A program made the translations under genes and the position numbers. Under the pieces are notes generated by a model. The model ran no database searches, was not told the DNA's origin, and saw nothing but the letters and a program-made list of their open reading frames with translations. From positions 85,811,501 to 85,875,500 of the forward strand of contig CM075670.1 of NCBI GenBank assembly GCA_037962975.1: DNA of 64,000 nucleotides. Direction: 5' to 3'. This DNA comes from Clitoria ternatea. Its lineage: Eukaryota; Streptophyta; Magnoliopsida; Fabales; Fabaceae. Positions 46,560 through 59,805 of this stretch are shown one piece after another; position 1 is the stretch's first letter; every line of letters begins with the position of its first letter.

Positions 46560-48790
46560 CTTGCTTTTTTTAAAACCGCTTTTAAGAAGAACAAGGTTGT
46601 GAATGAACCTCTACCTCGTAGGTTATCCGATACATGGGTTTGGCAGAGAGTCCAAGAGTATCCATACATTTGGGATAAGAATGTTAAGGAGTTTGGCGGT
46701 TATGGGAAGGAACACCACTAGGTGAAGCAAAGTATCTTATGGAATTTGCTATATTGGAAAGACTTGTTGTTAAGACACAACATTGGTGTGATGCACACTG
46801 AGCAAAATGTTTTCATGAATATTTGATACTTTGATGGACATCAAAGGGAGAACAAAGGACAATGAAAAAAGTCGACTAGACCTTCCGATTTGGTGTTCTA
46901 GGAAGAAGTTGGAATTGAGGGATGTGGGACGTGGAAGAATGTTTAAACCGCATGCCAAATATGTTTTAACTAGACCTCAACAGATTGTTGTATGTGTGTG
47001 GATGAATAGGTTGACCCTACCTGACGGATTTGTTTCTAACTTGAGTAAATGTGTCGACATAAAGGAAGGCAGGGTGTTTGGCATGAAAAGTCATGATTGT
47101 CATGTGTTTATGCAACAACTACTGTTGTACGCATTTCATGCTTTACCAAAACCTATTTGGAAACCGCTGGTTGAGTTGAGTCACTTCTTTAAAGAGTTGA
47201 CGGCAACTTTGTTAACTGAGGAGAAACTTGTGAAGATAGAGGAAAGTATTCCGGTCTTGATTTGTAAGTTGGAGCAAATTTTCCAACCTAGTTTTTTTTA
47301 CTTTATAGAGCATTTGCCTATCCATCTACCGTACGAGGCCTTAGTTGGTGGTCGAGTGCAGTATCGTTGGATGTATCCGTTTGAAAGGTGACTGTCATAA
47401 CTACTTAACTTAGTTTCACAATTTTTTTACTATAATAGTATTATGTAACTTAACATGTGTTTATGTTTTTTTAGATTCTTACGGTCTTTAAAAGACAAAG
47501 TCTCAAACAAAGCGTCCGTTGAAGCATTAGTGGAAGAAATAACCACTTTTGCTTCTTTCTATTTTCTGACGAAGATATAAACTAGAATAAATAGAATTCT
47601 CGCAACCTTGGGGTGGTTAACACATGAAGGGTTGGATGATCAAAATTCAATTTTTAACTATTCCAGTCGTCCTAGGGGCAAGGTCACAAAATGTTACATT
47701 GATGAGAAAGATCGAAAGATGACTCACTTGTACATTCTTCTAAATTGCCCAGCAGTAGAACCCTATCTTGAGTAAGTCACCAACTTATAGTTTGAATTCT
47801 AAAGCTAGCTTTTATTATAGTTAAATTATTGTTCTTTAAATAGCTTATATGCAGATATATTGAAACTAGAGCAAAATGATATAACTAATGACCAAATTTA
47901 TAGTGAGGTATCATCCAAATTCATCGATTGGTTTGAACAACACGTAAGACCCGTATACCTTTTGTTTTTTAGTTGAACCTCAAATGTTAGGTATGTAACA
48001 ATGAACTATGTGTTATGCTGTAAAGATTTAAGACCCTAACAACCATATTAAAGATCCCTTACTCCAAGCCCTCTCTTGGGAGCCAGTGAAAACTGTTAAA
48101 AAATGGTTCATTTACTACGTAAATGACTACAAGTTTAACATTTTCCAATGGAGTGAAGGGATGCGCACCCATAACTACGGGGTTTGTGTTAAAGGCACAG
48201 ACGGACAGTTAGAGGAAGACTTCTATGGAGTGTTGACAGAGATTGTTGAAGTTTCTTTCTCCGGATGACTAAGAAGAGATATCGTTTTATTCAAGTGTGA
48301 TTGGTACAACAACATAATCGGTGTAGGAACAAAGGTTGACAACAACTACGGTTTAGTTAAGATAAAAAAAAAATGGTAGATATAAAGGGTTTGATCCCTT
48401 CATTTTTGCCCAACAAGCCGAGTAGGTTTATTACACGGACTTCCTTGGAGGGCACCAGGACTAGTACGCAGTAATCAAGGCCAAGGCCCAAAGTCAGATC
48501 ACTGATAATGTCTCCAATGAGGTTGAGGATGCTTATTAGCTCGCTCTGGATGAGCTCAATAATAGTCATTTGTTGTTCAACATTGATCCAGTGATAAAAG
48601 ATGAGACACTTGCCATTACCGGGGGGGGGGGGGGTGAACACATTGACAAAGATGTTGTCTCCCAATCAAAATGGTCTAGGGCCGATTTGGAAACTAAGGA
48701 ACCTGTTGAAACAGATAGCCATAGTGACATTGAAACTGAGGGGGAATTTCAAACTGAAACAGACACAGAGTATACAGTTATTAAACATAT
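46560..48790 (+). pseudogene. TNP2-like CACTA transposase, C-terminal part
   Basis: The first exon (about 46560-47387) gives TWVWQRVQEYPYIWDKN, ILWNLLYWKDLLLRHN, a TEQNVFMNIFDTLMDIKGRTKD block (tail of Transposase_21), then the DUF4218 block KSHDCHVFMQQLL, VELSHFFKEL and HLPYEALVGG...QYRWMYPFER. A GT-AG intron (47388-47474) leads to FLRSLKDKVSNKASVEALVEE and a stop in exon 2. Later exons end before about 47772 and 47944. DUF4216 follows near 48070-48340 (FNIFQWSEG, NYGVCVKG, FYGVLTEIVEV, IVLFKCDWYN), and a tail with DPFIFAQQAEQV. TNP2 proteins catalyse CACTA excision. The N-terminal catalytic half is absent and stops and shifts are frequent. Confidence 0.85.
48621..48634. repeat. G14 homopolymer
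   Basis: Fourteen consecutive G in the degenerating tail of the TNP2-like pseudogene. It may be a true expansion or an assembly error. Confidence 0.9.
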
Positions 48791-51527
48791 ATATGTACAT
48801 ACATATCTTTATAGTCTGAGACTAACATTTGTTTTCATGGTTTATTCCACAGATAACAGGACGTCGACTACCCTTCAGTTGGGGTAGTGGTTCGAGGACC
48901 CTAGCATCTTGTCAGCAGGCCACCACACCATAATAGGCCACTACACCATAACAGACCACCACTCCTTCACCACCTGGGCCCACCATCCCACAACAGACCA
49001 CCCCACAACAGGCCACCACTCCTTTACCACCACAGCAGATAGTAGATCATCCCCATAACAGACCACCCTAAAGTAAAGTCCTTCACCTAGAGGTTTGGAT
49101 ACCCTGTCCTTGAGGCAACCCCACCTCCGGCATCCCCCTACCCATGCTGGTCCCACTGCCGGCCGGAGACAAGTAAGTATAGTATAATATATTTTAAGTT
49201 TTTTAGTTGGTAGCTTGTTAGTTGCTTTGTATATAAAACTTACATAGTGCCTAAATTGGTTTATTGTATGCTAGTTTATTTAGTACTTGTATAGAATGAA
49301 CAGTACTGGAAACTCTTCTGTTTGTAACAGGGCAACCGTTTAAATTTGGAAATGTTACATTTACAGGGGAGACTCTGCCAAATTTTTGGTAGTCTCCCCA
49401 TGTGTAACCTGTTTTATTTGTTTCTTACTATTTTTTATTATAACTTTATTAATAGTAATCACACTACCAAAGCGATTACTAAGGTTTTGAAGGCCCAGTG
49501 GGATAGTCCATACATCTCTTGGACAAATGCTGGGAAGGTTGTCCAGGATAGGTGGTTTGACACCTTCTCCGTAAGTTAACACTTCCCTTTGTTGTGAATT
49601 TATTGTTCTATTCATACACCTGTTTTTTAATTTTGAAATCTCATTTCATGTAACAACGTGATTATCAGTGGGCAGAGGGTGTAATTGATGAGATTAGGAA
49701 AGTCTTTGCCACAAAGACCTCCAAAATCATCAAGAGTACCATTTGGAAGGTGAGGGACAAGGGTGAGCACCCTCGTTGGATCCCCGAGGACCACTGGGAT
49801 GGGATGGTCTAGAAGTGGGGGGCGTCTTATTCCAGCAGGCGAGTACTCAGAACAAGAAAAATAGAGCGGTTGATACTGCAGCCTCTATCTACACTGGGGG
49901 TAGCATTTCAACCCTCGAGCATAAAAAAGATTTGTAAGTATATTATGTTAAACATTTCTTTTATGAATGACCGAATATGTTTTCTAATAATAATTTCAAT
50001 ACATTGTGAACTACAGGAGCTGAAGGAGCACAACGAGCCTTCCTTGTTTGAGGTCATGCAAATGACCAAGAAGAACTAAACTGACGTTGGCTTGTCGTGG
50101 CCCCGTCAAATTAGTACATTAAAACTAATTAATGTAGTACTAGGGTGTCAACCTAGGTCGTTCTCTCGAAGATCAACACTAAAATTTAGGAGAATCAAGT
50201 CTTAAACTAATTTTAACAATTAAAAATTCAACAACTAAAATTTAATTTTTTTACAGACAAAAGTTCAATAAGCATATAATTGGGGGGGTTTGTTTGATTG
50301 TCATAGAAATTTAAAACAGAATACAAAATACAAAATGAGTGTAGAACAAGTAAATAACGAACGATTGATTTTCTTGGAGTATTGTAATTTATTTTATCCT
50401 TGGATTTGAAAAGGTTTCTATAGACTTCCTTACTGTCAATCCCTTAGTTCAATTTGAATTAATCAACTAAGCGTCTTTTAATTCATAATTCCTTTACTTT
50501 CATAAAATGAAGATTTTAATCAAGCATCCTAATTAAGCAAAAGGAGTCAAGATTTTAAATTCTAGGAATTATTGAACATACATAGAACATCGCCTACATA
50601 CATAAACTAGCTTTAACGTTATGGAATTAAGCAAACCACAACTATTAAGATTGATTTTTGAAACATTCATTAAGCATGTATATTTCTAAATCTATCTTAA
50701 TATAATTTTTATTTAATTCTAACTGTATAATTAAATTGATTAAGCATACAACTTAATTAAACCAAATAGACATTAAATAATTGAGCTAAAATTATGAAGA
50801 GTTTAACAACAAGGAAATATATTAAAAATCAAAACCTCAAAAATAACATTACATTAACCTCCAATAAAATCAATTTAAGGGTTTTAGCCCTCCATAATTA
50901 AAACAAAATAAAGACCGAACCCGGAATGAAGCTCCTCCAAAATTCTTCCTCTGTTTCCTTCTGACTCCTCTGCTCGCTGCCCAAAAATTCCCTCTGACTC
51001 CTCTCTCCTTATTATTTTTCTTCAGCTCTTGGTTCCAATTTATAGAGTTTCCATGGCTGAATTTTTGCATTAAAAATCCAGCCCATCACCTTGCCATAAT
51101 GCACTACACGTTAGCACTTTTAGCTTAAAGGAAACATGCCATTTGATCATGCATTACCGTGGGCTTGTAAGGCACTTGGTATGTTCCTCTTTTTCATTTT
51201 TCTTAATGTAATAAAGTGGAAAACATTCTGCATTATGAGGCCTTTCACATTGGATTTTAGCACTTGGAAGGAGAATGAATTAATTTGTTGTTTGCTGTAA
51301 CACCCTTATTTTAACAAATAAATAAACCCAAAACAGGGGAAATTTTTCCCAATTTTTTTTTATAGAAAATACCTGGATCTATAACAAGCCACTCTCATAT
51401 ATGAAGATATGAGAGCCAGGTCCAATGACCATGAAGAACCGGTCCAATTAAATAAAGAGAGGGAAAGGAAGGCAAAGGCAATTGAAACCGACCAAGAAGG
51501 CAAACAACGGAAGAAATAAAACAACGC

Positions 51528-51678
51528 AAACTCGCTCAAGCGAGATCCGACTCCGCTTGAGCGAGGCCGACCAACTCGCTCGGGCGAACGCCCCTTCGCT
51601 TAGGCGAAGCCGATCCAAAAGCCTTCCAACAACACACACTCGCTGGAGCGAATCCTTCATTCGCTGAAGCGAGAAGTT
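51528..51678. repeat. TCGCTTGAGCGA palindrome cluster, left end of solo LTR B
   Basis: Copies such as tcgctcaagcga, cgcttgagcga, tcgctcgggcga, tcgcttaggcga, tcgctggagcga and tcgctgaagcga lie within 150 bp. The inner two bases vary while the TCGCT/AGCGA arms are kept. Confidence 0.9.
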
Positions 51679-51679
51679 A

Positions 51680-54540
51680 CACTCGGCAATCCCATCACTC
51701 GGGGTCCAAAGGTTCCATTCACTCGGAGTCAGGGGTTTCAATCGCTCGGAAACAACTCCACGCACATACACCCCATAACTTAGTCCCATATTTTATCCAT
51801 AAGGCCACACAATAAACCACTCAGGAAATGAGGGGTATCCCACTCGGATTCCATAAACCCTCACACTCGGGATATCACCCAATCAAACGCCACTCGGTAT
51901 ATCCCAACCTTATTTCACTCGGGAGTATTCTACAAGTTCATCACTCGGTACACCATTCATAAACCAACTCATCTTCTGAGCAGTATCTTACTCGGTAACT
52001 AATACCAAGACCGACCAACACTCATTCGGCCTCACACTCGGCATTCATGCCTATTCTCACTCGGAGATTACCTTAACTATTCATTTCTCAGGAGGGGGTC
52101 TCCACAACCGTAATCCACTCGGTATTTATTCACCAGGTAAGTCACTCTGACTTATTTAATGCTCATCCACTAGTGATACATGATCTTAATCACTCGGAAT
52201 ATGGAACCTTATTCACTCGGTTTATATATATATTTCATACTTAGAATATATCCCAATCTAAGTCATTACAACAGATCTTCCCTTGGAAGAGATCCACTCG
52301 GGTTTCCACTCGGGATATTCAAATCCTTCCCCACTCGGGGTTCATCATATATTTTTCACTTGGAAAAAGGCCATCCAGTGATCCTCACTCAGAAATGGAT
52401 CTAAGCCTCTTACACTTCTCACGGGATTCATTAACTTAGCATTATTTCTTTCCATCAAGACTTCTCACGTAATTCGACAACACATTCCAGTCAGTAAGAA
52501 GCATCAAATCAACATAAACTCTTATATATATATATATCCATTTATTCACTCGGAATTCATACTATGTTATTCCATCAGGACAGATACCCACCTTTCATTC
52601 GATATATAAATAATGTCTTTCACTCAAAATCCACTAGAGCTACAACCACTCAGAAAAAGGCTCATACATGAGTCACACTCGGGTATGGAGTCATATGCAT
52701 AAGACTCACTCGGGAAAGCATCTAAGCCACTTATATTTCGCTCGGAATAGATTCTCACCCCAATATTCTACTTGGAATTCATAGACTTGGCATCATTCTA
52801 TCCATCAATACTTCACCAAGTAATTTAACAACACTACTCAGTCAAAACCGTGTAAGTTACCCATATCACCACGCCTATGTACGTGTAATATACACTCGGA
52901 TACTTATCATCTTTATTCATTCACCAATTCCTATCATCTGATATAAGTACATGATACCAAAGTAATCCATGCATATATAAACATGCACTCAGATTATTCA
53001 ATTATCTTATCATTATTCATTCACATCAAGTCCTAGCCGTCTCCAATACATATTGCCCATGCAAAACACATATGTAGTATAGGCATACACTCGGATTTCC
53101 CATAACTCAGATTCAATATATAAATATAAATTGTATTCCTTATACAACGTTGTTATTAAGAGCTGGCCAAGGCTATAATACATCAATATACACTCAGTAT
53201 ATTACACTATGTACACAGCCTTATCATAAACACCCAACACTCGGGTTAAGGCCATCACATCATCCAATCCGACCTGCACATATTGAAAAATAGTGTAGGG
53301 GTGAGCTTTACATATTAAACGATAGATATTGGCTCGGATTAATCATAGAATCCACAACACAATTATATATATATATATATATCATCAATCAGCACAACAT
53401 ACACTGCCATTCAATATGAACAATCACAAACATCTTCCGATCGAGTTCTCACTCATTTCACTCGGCTATAAAGCCTAACATCCTTATCAATAATATAATC
53501 CCTCAATCGGATTTCACCCCAAATCTATTCCAATACTATATCAACAATATTCATACTCCGAGCCACGCTCAAGGAGTCTGCCTGAGCCCAGCTCCAGGAC
53601 TTAATCATATTCATCACATGTTGTCGTCTGATTTGCCGATCGGTATTGGAGTCTAACGCTTTCCAGTGGCGAATCGGATGCATACAGTTTCGTTCACTCG
53701 GCGTCCAACGCCAATGCACTCAGTATTTCATCAAGCGTCTCATTTCACGATTAGTGCCCCAGGCACTGCCCCGAGTCCAACTCGAGGTCTTTCATTACAT
53801 TCAACATTAGGACCCCGTCCTCTTTACTCGGGATTATACCCTCTGTGGCACCCCGCAAGGTGATATATTCAACACGTATGCATTTACATTCAACTCATAT
53901 TCATTCAATTTCCCACTCGGAAATTTGCGTTCAACACTCTATGCACTCGGCATTTCACAGCAAATCAGATGACTCGGCTCACATCAAATCCACTCAGCAA
54001 TCACTATGCCATTCACTCAGATTATCATCAAACACGAGCCTCACATGCTATTTCATGGGATCCACTCGGCCTTAGCATTTCTAAGCCTCACACACCATTT
54101 TATATAGAATTCCACTCGGTAATCAACACTAGTAATCATCCCATGCCAATATTTCACTCGGAAATCACCTAATCCCACAAACAGATGCACTCGGTATTCA
54201 GATCATAAACATCATGCATCCAATGCATTTAACACAACATTAATAACCACATGCATCTCAAGCATTTATTCATCACATGCATCTCATACATTCTAGCATG
54301 AACATCATCAACAAGCATCATACTTATCAAGGACGAATAATCATATACCACACACATAATAGATATCACACATCCGGGCTACACTTCATCAACATGCAAT
54401 ACAACAACACAACACATTACAATGTATATTTTCACCCGGAAACCCGTCCATAAACCATACATTTAAGATGCAATAGCCCCCTTACCTGGAATGACGTTCT
54501 AGAAGTCACATGGCCACTCGGCCCAGCCACAGCAGCACTC
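51680..54540. repeat. CACTCGG heptamer array in solo LTR B
   Basis: Dozens of CACTCGG, all on this strand, reverse complement of the CCGAGTG of solo LTR A. In the first part, starts at 51696, 51720, 51743, 51819, 51841, 51864, 51891, 51916 and 51942 give steps of 22-27 bp, with one larger gap. Density falls toward 54540. Confidence 0.85.
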
Positions 54541-55406
54541 TGCTCAGCATTCAAACGTGGGAAGAGCCAACATGGCTCCCAATCGTCCCAGTACACGTTC
54601 TCAGCCTTGGAGAACCAGCCACTGCTTCCTCTCAAAGTGGATCATCTACCAAGCACACCTCTGACTTCAAACGCTGCTCCACCCTTGAACAGCAACCACC
54701 AAGCTCCCAAGGCACACAACCATGCCTTCCTCCACACGAGCAGCACCATACACCTTCAACAACAATGGAGGACCACCATGCCTCCATGCATCATGCATGT
54801 CTTCATCCTCCCAAGAGTAGTACAACCTCATCACAGTGGACCATCATGCATCCACAAACTGAGGCACACCAAACGCTGCTATAGGCTCCCAACCGAGCCA
54901 TCAACCAGCCCATCAAATGGAGGAAGAAGAAGACGAAGACGAAGAAGAAGCACCAGGGAACACAAAGGAGTAACCCAGCCTCCACACACAGCCATACGCT
55001 GTTTCACTCACCACAATACGCTGTCCTCTCATAGCCACACCGATCCACTCGGTCCAACATGATGTGTGAGTGGAGAAGAAGATGAAGAAGACGAAGAAGA
55101 GGAAGGAAAAGCAGGAGCCTTAGAGAGTTCTAGAGAGAAGAAGGAGTATTTCTTTCTTCCATCCGAAACGCCATCAAGGGAAATGAAGGAAAGTGAGTAG
55201 GAAACGTGGAGCTAAAGCCTTTTCTTCATACTCACACTCTCCCTCTAGCTCACTCCCCATCAACCATCTCCTCACATTTAATGCAAGTCCATCAGCATTT
55301 AATGCTAATTCTCTCAGTAATGATTACTCCCTTCCAACGTGGACAAGGAGAGAGGGAGGGAACCGGGCCCAATAAACCACCAAAGGCACACAAGTCACCT
55401 CTTGGC

Positions 55407-55409
<3 letters not shown>

Positions 55410-55453
<44 letters not shown>
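55410..55453. repeat. (ATT)n microsatellite
   Basis: About fourteen ATT units inside solo LTR B, just before its second palindrome cluster. Confidence 0.95.
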
Positions 55454-55455
<2 letters not shown>

Positions 55456-55466
55456 TCCTTTCTCTT

Positions 55467-55650
55467 TCTCTCGCTCGAGCGCGGCCACACCCGCTTGAGC
55501 GAGAACCGACCAGAATCTCCCCTGATTACGCATCACACGTCTCGCTTGGGCGAGTAGTTCATTCACCTGGGCGAATCCGGGCCAGAGGCCCTGTAACCAA
55601 CACAAAGGATTCTCGCTTGAGCGAGAATCCCTCTCGCTTGAACGAGAATA
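55467..55650. repeat. TCGCTTGAGCGA palindrome cluster, right end of solo LTR B
   Basis: Includes tcgctcgagcgc, cgcttgagcga, tcgcttgggcga, tcgcttgagcga and tcgcttgaacga. Solo LTR A has no clear equivalent at the matching end. Confidence 0.88.
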
Positions 55651-57454
55651 TCAGAACTTGGGCAGAAATCGAAAATTCTCACAACTCATCTTATGAAAAC
55701 TCATTCTAAGCCAACTGAATCATTTCCAAGTCTAAGTCATTTACCACATTACTCATCTTTATAAAAATTTGGGATGTTACATTTGCTGTCAATTTTTCAC
55801 TGCTATTGTTGTCCCATTTTATTGCTGTTTTGTGTTGTTTTGCTGTCAGCTTTTACACAAATTTCATTCCTTTTTGCTGTTTATTTCTTTGTTCTTTTCT
55901 TGCTGTCCAGCTCTACTTTTCTCTATCCATTTTCTGCTGTCAACAGCAAGGTCATTCACGTTGGAATTCTTTCCAATTGGCTTTTGTTTGCACATGAAAA
56001 ATTGTCACATGGAACAAAGTGAGGTGTAGCTGTATCAATTAATAATTTTGACACTTTGACTCTCCTTTTCCTTTGTGCAGCCGTCAAGAGCTTATGGAGT
56101 GCAAAAAAATTGGCTATGGAAATCCCATGGTTGCTAATGTGAAAGGCAAAGTAATTTGTCTTGTTTCCATTGAATTTTTTAGCATATGGGACCATGTAGG
56201 TGCAGCTGAATTTGGAAGCTTACTAGGCATAAATATTGCATAAAATAATGTCCTTTGGTGCTTGCTTGACCGTGGGAATGAATTTGAGAAAGTGGAAGAC
56301 ATTTTGCATTAAAAATTCAAGCACATGGGACCTTGTGGGCCGTGACATGAAATGAAAAAAAATTGATGGCTTTTGGCTTGATTTCTAATGTGAGAATGAA
56401 GGAAAAAATGGGTAAAAATCCAAAAGCATGGATGGTGGGACCTTTTCTTGTAAAACTTTGACATTTTGACCAAGTGATTAGAAGAAAAGGATGGCAATTG
56501 TTTAATCATGAAACATGGAAGGTGTTTTAACAATTTCACATTAATATACTTGTAAAGAAAAAGTAATTAATGTAAATTTGTATTTAGAGGAGAGTAATTT
56601 ATTTGCAAAATAATCAAGAAGCTTCCAATAATTTGATAGCCTGTAAAATAAAATAAAATCAAATTAAACTTAGTTAATTCAATTAATTTATTTTTAAGAC
56701 TAAACACTCATGAAAGCTTTAAATTAAAATAAACAGTAACATTAAAAATTAAAAACAACAATTACTAGTAAACAGTAACAGTAAAAAAAAATAGTGATCA
56801 CTAACAAATAATAGAATAAAAAATAAAAAATGGAGATTACTGACAAATTATGCTAAAACACAGTTATTATAATTTAACAGTAGATAAAATAGACAAACAG
56901 AGTAAGTAATTAAAGGTAAAAAGATATGTCATCAAAAACCGGTGCATGTGTTAACCAAAAGAAGACAGATCTGGAGGTATTTTATTTTAACTTACACATG
57001 CTTATATTTACAAATCAGCTTACTAAACTTATCACTATTTTACATTTAAGGGAGACGTATCAGGTCATGAAGGCCGAGAAAGAGGCGGGGTTGGTGGCTT
57101 TCATTCCTAAGGGGGAGGTACCTCCCACCCTGTCTTGTTTCGACGACAACGTCATCTATATAGAGGTTGTTGACGACGTGAACAAGAAAGGAAGGGTGTT
57201 CGAGTTGGGAGGTGTGGGCACACAGCTCGCAAAAAAGGAGGAAGACCTCTTCCTCTTCCTCTCTAGCCTTCTGACGGATGTTGTTCATGTTATTGAGAAC
57301 CTAAACAACGAGCTACAAGAGGAGCGACGCCGCAGGTAGCAGTTAGAGGAGCAGGCTGAGGCGGACCGACGATGGGTCGAGGAGTAACAGGCCAAGACTC
57401 GTCGACAGCTTGCTGCACAGTAGGAGCTACTGATGCAGTTGATGGCGAGGCTAT

Positions 57455-59009
57455 TATTAGTCCTCAAATTTACAATAAATCTTTTAATAAAAATTTCATA
57501 AAAATAATAAAAATTTTGTTAAATTGTTAAAAAATTAGGTTTTTGATTCAATAAATAAATGTTGTTGGAAATAATCTGCCCTTGATCAATTTTCTTTAGT
57601 TTTGCAGTGAAAAAGTAAAGAATTTAAGAGAAAATTGAAGATACTGGAGGAGCTGACGCGTAGCATCAACCCCACGCGTAGGGTGGCTACTTTTGATGCT
57701 GATGCTACGCGTCACATCCACGCGTAGTATCAGAGTTGCGTGGACTTCACAGCCAGCTTGGCCAAGCACTCAGCTTTGACCCATTATTGGCCACCTCACT
57801 CAGCACAAATGGCCAAAACCGAATGGGGGACAGGGCCAAGTGGTAAGGCATGATTCATTTAATAATTCCCTCATGGCCACTTCGAGATGTTTAATGGAGG
57901 CTGAGTCAGGGGACTGACGCGTAGCGTCACACTGACGCATAGCGTCAGCACCCTTGCTCAGCCCTATAAATAGGGCCATCCAACACCATTCTAAGCATCC
58001 CTTCCCATTCCATCTTATTCCATTCTTTTCTCTCTTTGTACTCAACTTTGAGTACTTCTTTTGTGAGTTTGTAGTTCTAGAATAGTTTTCTAGATACTTG
58101 AGAGTGTTTTGTTGTATTGTGATCATTGTATCGTGAAATTTCCATCGTTTTCGTAATGTTAACCTCTGTAAGTGTTGTTTTTACTTTTACCATGTGTAAC
58201 TAATTTGTTTATGTTGGAATTGGTGAACTAATCTATTGAGTATAATGTTGTGAATTCGACCTCTACATGTTTATGATTCAAGTCCATGTTAGTATTTCAA
58301 TCTTTTATTAATATGAACGTCAAACGGGAGAATGATTTTCATGTGTATTGAAACTTATTTTATTAGTGTGAATGTTAAACGGGAGAATGATTATTTATGC
58401 CGTATTGAAACTTGTTTTGATGAAAGTAAAAGTTGGAATGCCTTTGGTATCTCAATTCTATAGGGGTTGTTAACCATTGTTGCCATAAGGCCAGGTCTTA
58501 ATGCAAGTTTTTACTGAAAAAGCTCACGAAGGATCGGACTTTACGGTGAATGCTTAGAATGTATATCACGAGGGATCGGTTATAATGAATTTAAGCTGCA
58601 ATGACATGAAACTTGATGATTAAATATGTATGTCTTGAGTTCCTCATTGTTATTCTAGATTAGGGATCCAATTTCCAACATAATTTGTCTATCTGTGTTT
58701 TATTCTCAAGTATCTTACCTATTCTAGTTTGCAACTCAACTTTTTAGATAGAATTTTATTTTCTTTTTACCTCATGAACAATTCAACCATGCTGTCCTGT
58801 GAATACTGTATAAATTGTATATAAATCATTCTTTTGTCTATAACTTTCTCTACATTTACCATAGTAAATAGAAAATTACTGTTGTTATTGGACTTTCAAT
58901 CCCAGTGGAACGATATCTAAATTTTGAAAACTACAAACGATTGGTGCGCTTGCTAATTAATGACCTGGTGGTAAACACAAACAGTTAAAACATTATTACT
59001 AGGCCAACA
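57455..59009 (+). mobile_element. Insertion G (1555 bp), LTR-like, with TGACGCGTAGCGTCA-type palindromes
   Basis: Flanked by GCTAT (57450-57454 and 59010-59014). The uninterrupted sequence in CACTA-1 (gatggcgaggctacctcccc) confirms the site. It starts TATTAGTCCTCAAATT, a change from TGTTAGTCC in the second copy H (60794-62303, opposite strand), and ends TAGGCCAACA. A TATAAATA box lies at 57965-57972. Palindromic ACGCGT-centred motifs lie upstream of it at 57652-57730 and 57912-57950. It is most likely a solo LTR. The family is not recognised and no coding capacity is visible. Confidence 0.75.
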
Positions 59010-59302
59010 GCTATCTCCCCCTACTTCCCAGCCGCCGCCACCACCACCACAAGATCCCCCCCTCCTTCATGATTTTACTTTGTTATGTTTCATTTGTTTG
59101 TATATTTAGCGACAACATTGTATATTCGATATAGTTTATATTATATTCCATTTAGTATTTATTTTACGTCATTCTCCTTTTAAAATTTTTATATCACTCA
59201 ATATTTGTAGTTTAAAATTCAACAAAGAAAACCCATATTATTCAATCCATTCAATTAAAAAATAGTCAACAAAAATTAAATTAAAAGAACAAAAATTGAT
59301 AT

Positions 59303-59805
59303 TAGCAACGACATACAGAGAGTCGCTAACTATCAGCCATAGCGATGACTTGCTAGTGGTCGCTGTCTAGCCAATAATAGCGATGGAAAAGGTGTAGTCG
59401 CTGTCTAACCAATAATAGCGACCACTACGTCATCGTTATTACTGTTAGACAGTGACCATAAATTTTCGTCGCTATTATTGGCTAGACAGTGACCATGCCT
59501 TTGTCGTCGCTATTATTGCGACCACACCTTTGCCATCGCTGTTTAACAATAATAGGGACGGTGTATGGTGGTCATTGTATAGCCACTCATAGTGACGGGG
59601 TGTGTCACCAACATAGGGACCCCATTAGCAACGGCGTAACGTCATCAAAAATGTTGTGACGGACTGCTTTTGTCATCGCTATTGTATCAACGATGATTAA
59701 CTTAGCGACGACATTCTGTCTGTCATAATTTTCATCGCTAACACATTTAGCGAAGAATGTATCATGACTTAGCGACGGGTTTTAGCCGTCGCTAACAGGT
59801 TTTTT
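59303..59805. repeat. Right subterminal array of CACTA-2
   Basis: Degraded TAGCGAYGG motifs at 59303, 59340, 59378 and 59416, steps 37-38 bp, then mostly inverted copies toward the end. It matches the 36-37-bp spacing of the right end of CACTA-1. Confidence 0.85.

Larger units (their letters stand above)
51296..55781 (-). mobile_element. Solo LTR B (4486 bp), same family as solo LTR A, inside element F
   Basis: Starts TGTAACACCC and ends TTGGGATGTTACA, with target duplication TTTGC (51291-51295 and 55782-55786). The start of B is the reverse complement of the end of A (aagatatgagagccaggtcc). It is filled with CACTCGG heptamers and carries TCGCTTGAGCGA-type clusters at both ends. Open frames around 54500-55060 and 55200-55700 correspond to low-complexity stretches and are not supported as genes. 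Confidence 0.93.
50082..56934 (-). mobile_element. Element F: LTR-like insertion (about 2.36 kb) split by solo LTR B
   Basis: The limits come from comparison with CACTA-1, where the exon is uninterrupted. F starts TGACGTTGGCTTG and ends GATATGTCATCA. The flanks TAAAC and AAAAC look like a 5-bp target duplication with one change. TG...CA ends plus the size suggest a solo LTR. A TATAAATTGG-like box on the minus strand near 51037-51046 suggests minus-strand sense. No coding sequence or family is recognised. Solo LTR B (51296-55781) interrupts it. Confidence 0.65.
48852..57423 (+). pseudogene. Transposase_24-like gene of CACTA-2, split by element F
   Basis: Exonic pieces lie near 48852-49170 (Thr/Pro/Gln-rich linker, QQTTPQQATTPLPPQQ), 49466-49570, 49658-49935, 50017-50081, then after the insertion 56935-56976 and 57051-57423. 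The core (AITKVLKAQW, RWFDTFS, IRKVFATKTSKIIKST, PRWIPEDHWDGM) matches the CACTA-1 gene. Damage includes loss of the splice acceptor before 49658 (cag changed to acg), TAG after DGMV, a frameshift next to it, and stops in the coiled-coil tail. Insertion G follows the tail. Compared with CACTA-1 it keeps the upstream linker exon but lost coding capacity. Confidence 0.82.

Noticed and set aside
55206..55709. 167-codon plus-strand frame with a poly-Ile stretch
   Set aside because: Spans an (ATT)n microsatellite and palindrome cluster in solo LTR B; no homology recognised.
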